Shown piece by piece: positions 63,044 through 64,000 of a stretch of 64,000 nucleotides of DNA. A program made the position numbers and the translations under genes. The notes under the pieces were generated by a model. The model did no database searches and was not told the DNA's origin. It was given only the letters and a program-made list of their open reading frames with translations. Source of the DNA: Epinephelus fuscoguttatus (Eukaryota; Chordata; Actinopteri; Perciformes; Serranidae). The stretch lies in contig NC_064759.1 in assembly GCF_011397635.1 (NCBI RefSeq), positions 21,166,428 through 21,230,427 of the forward strand, written 5' to 3'. Every line of letters starts with the position of its first letter. Positions within the stretch are counted from its first letter, which is position 1.

Positions 63044-63294
63044 TGTTAAACCCACCAGACGCCATTTAAATAAACAGTAATTTTACAAAACACACGTCAA
63101 TCAAAGAAGCGGAAACAAAATAAAACACACAGACACCATCTTGGTTTGTCTTTTCATTCTTTTAATTATCACAATCATCAACTCTGGTTTGGTTGAAATA
63201 AAACCCTGAATTCACACAGTTTGATGTGAAAGTATGCTGGCTCTATATAGGCTGAAATTACTGTTTATTTAAATGGACTCTGGTGGGTTTGGCA
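63044..63294. mobile_element. short MITE with ~40-bp terminal inverted repeats
   Basis: The left arm has TTAAACCCACCAGACGCCAT then TTAAATAAACAGTAATTT. The right arm (63255-63294), read on the other strand, has CCAAACCCACCAGAGTCCAT then TTAAATAAACAGTAATTT. The arms match at roughly nine bases in ten, and the internal part is about 170 bp. No coding capacity. The high arm identity suggests a fairly recent element. Confidence 0.8.
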
Positions 63295-64000
63295 ATGGCT
63301 ATTTTGGGGCTGTTTCTGGTTAAACAAAAAGGATCAAATGCTTTAATCAAACATTGTTAGATTGTTCAGCCATTGGTTAAAAAAATAAATAAAAAAATGT
63401 TGTGAGCCTCCAAGGACTTGTAGTTCTTAAGGTTGCAAATTCTTGCATGATAACATTACAGCACACTGTCAAGACATAGGCTTATGGCACTGAGTAATGT
63501 TTGTGCTGCTATACTATAGTGTTAATGGCTGTAGAGACAGATATTGAGATAAGTTTCTTTAATTGTAATAAATGTAATAGTGTCACTTTCCCAGCATGTG
63601 CAGGGGAAAAGATGTTGCCCCATAACTATGACTAAACACTGACTGCAACTATTGTCAGTGTATTCTTGTCTATTTGACTGGACATTATGATAACAAATAT
63701 ATTATATTAAAACTACTTCTTGAGGCTTCTTGATGTTTACATTCAAAATGATGTTTACATGCAGTGTCTCTTCCCAAATGCATTTTGTATCCTTGAGGTC
63801 TAACAAGCGTGTTGATTTAATTTCCCTCCTCAGAGAACATTTGCAAAGACATTTTTTTTCTAATGTTTTGAAACCTGCATTGTTTACATCTGTGTCTGCA
63901 TGGTAGCAATTTTCTCCTTCCCTGCCTTTTCTGGTGCATTTCTTGTTGCCATTCCAGCACTGACTGTTTAATAGTATTAAATCGTTGGCAGGGGTGTGCA
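63295..64000. other. intergenic or intronic DNA at the window end
   Basis: AT-rich, with no feature recognised. Confidence 0.4.

Overview
The window is teleost fish nuclear DNA, probably from a spiny-rayed (percomorph) species. It has vertebrate-style split genes with GT-AG introns, long introns, many dinucleotide and tetranucleotide microsatellites, and a repeat complement typical of fish: L2-type LINE, Penelope-like retroelement, hAT and PIF/Harbinger DNA elements, a tRNA-derived SINE and several MITEs. The species assignment is an inference from repeat types and protein similarity; nothing in the window proves it.

Three protein-coding genes can be supported. (1) An intronless-CDS rhodopsin-class GPCR at 8462-9484 (+) is a free fatty acid receptor of the FFAR2/FFAR3 type and keeps the Arg/His/Arg residues that bind the carboxylate of short-chain fatty acids. 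(2) A split immunoglobulin-superfamily gene on the minus strand, about 18431 down to 13228, encodes a signal peptide, a V domain with a J-like G-N-G-T motif, a long C1-type domain, and a transmembrane exon with a buried lysine. This looks like an activating immune receptor whose V domain resembles NKp30 (NCR3). It was put together here from four exons, all joined at phase-1 introns, and is the most interesting item in the window. (3) Seven exons on the minus strand from 52883 down to 28310 rebuild almost all of an IgLON5 (iglon5) orthologue: three Ig domains and a C-terminal GPI-anchor signal. The signal-peptide exon must lie above 52883 and was not recognised.

Layout: 1-7500 is intergenic with an L2 LINE tail, a purine-rich tandem repeat, a MITE and a perfect 41-bp palindrome. 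7500-9500 holds the FFAR gene. 10.5-15.3 kb contains two copies of one terminal-inverted-repeat element, each carrying a ~57-bp minisatellite; the second lies in an intron of the V-C1 receptor gene. 13.2-18.4 kb is the V-C1 receptor gene. 18.4-28.3 kb is intergenic plus a probable very long iglon5 3' UTR. 28.3-52.9 kb is iglon5 with repeat-filled introns (Penelope-like element, Harbinger, hATs, SINE). 52.9-64 kb is the putative first intron or upstream region of iglon5, with a compound microsatellite, a LINE tail, an hAT with a flanking duplication and a MITE.

The three genes do not form a pathway. Their linkage is notable because human FFAR genes, IGLON5 and many Ig-type leukocyte receptors all sit on 19q13.
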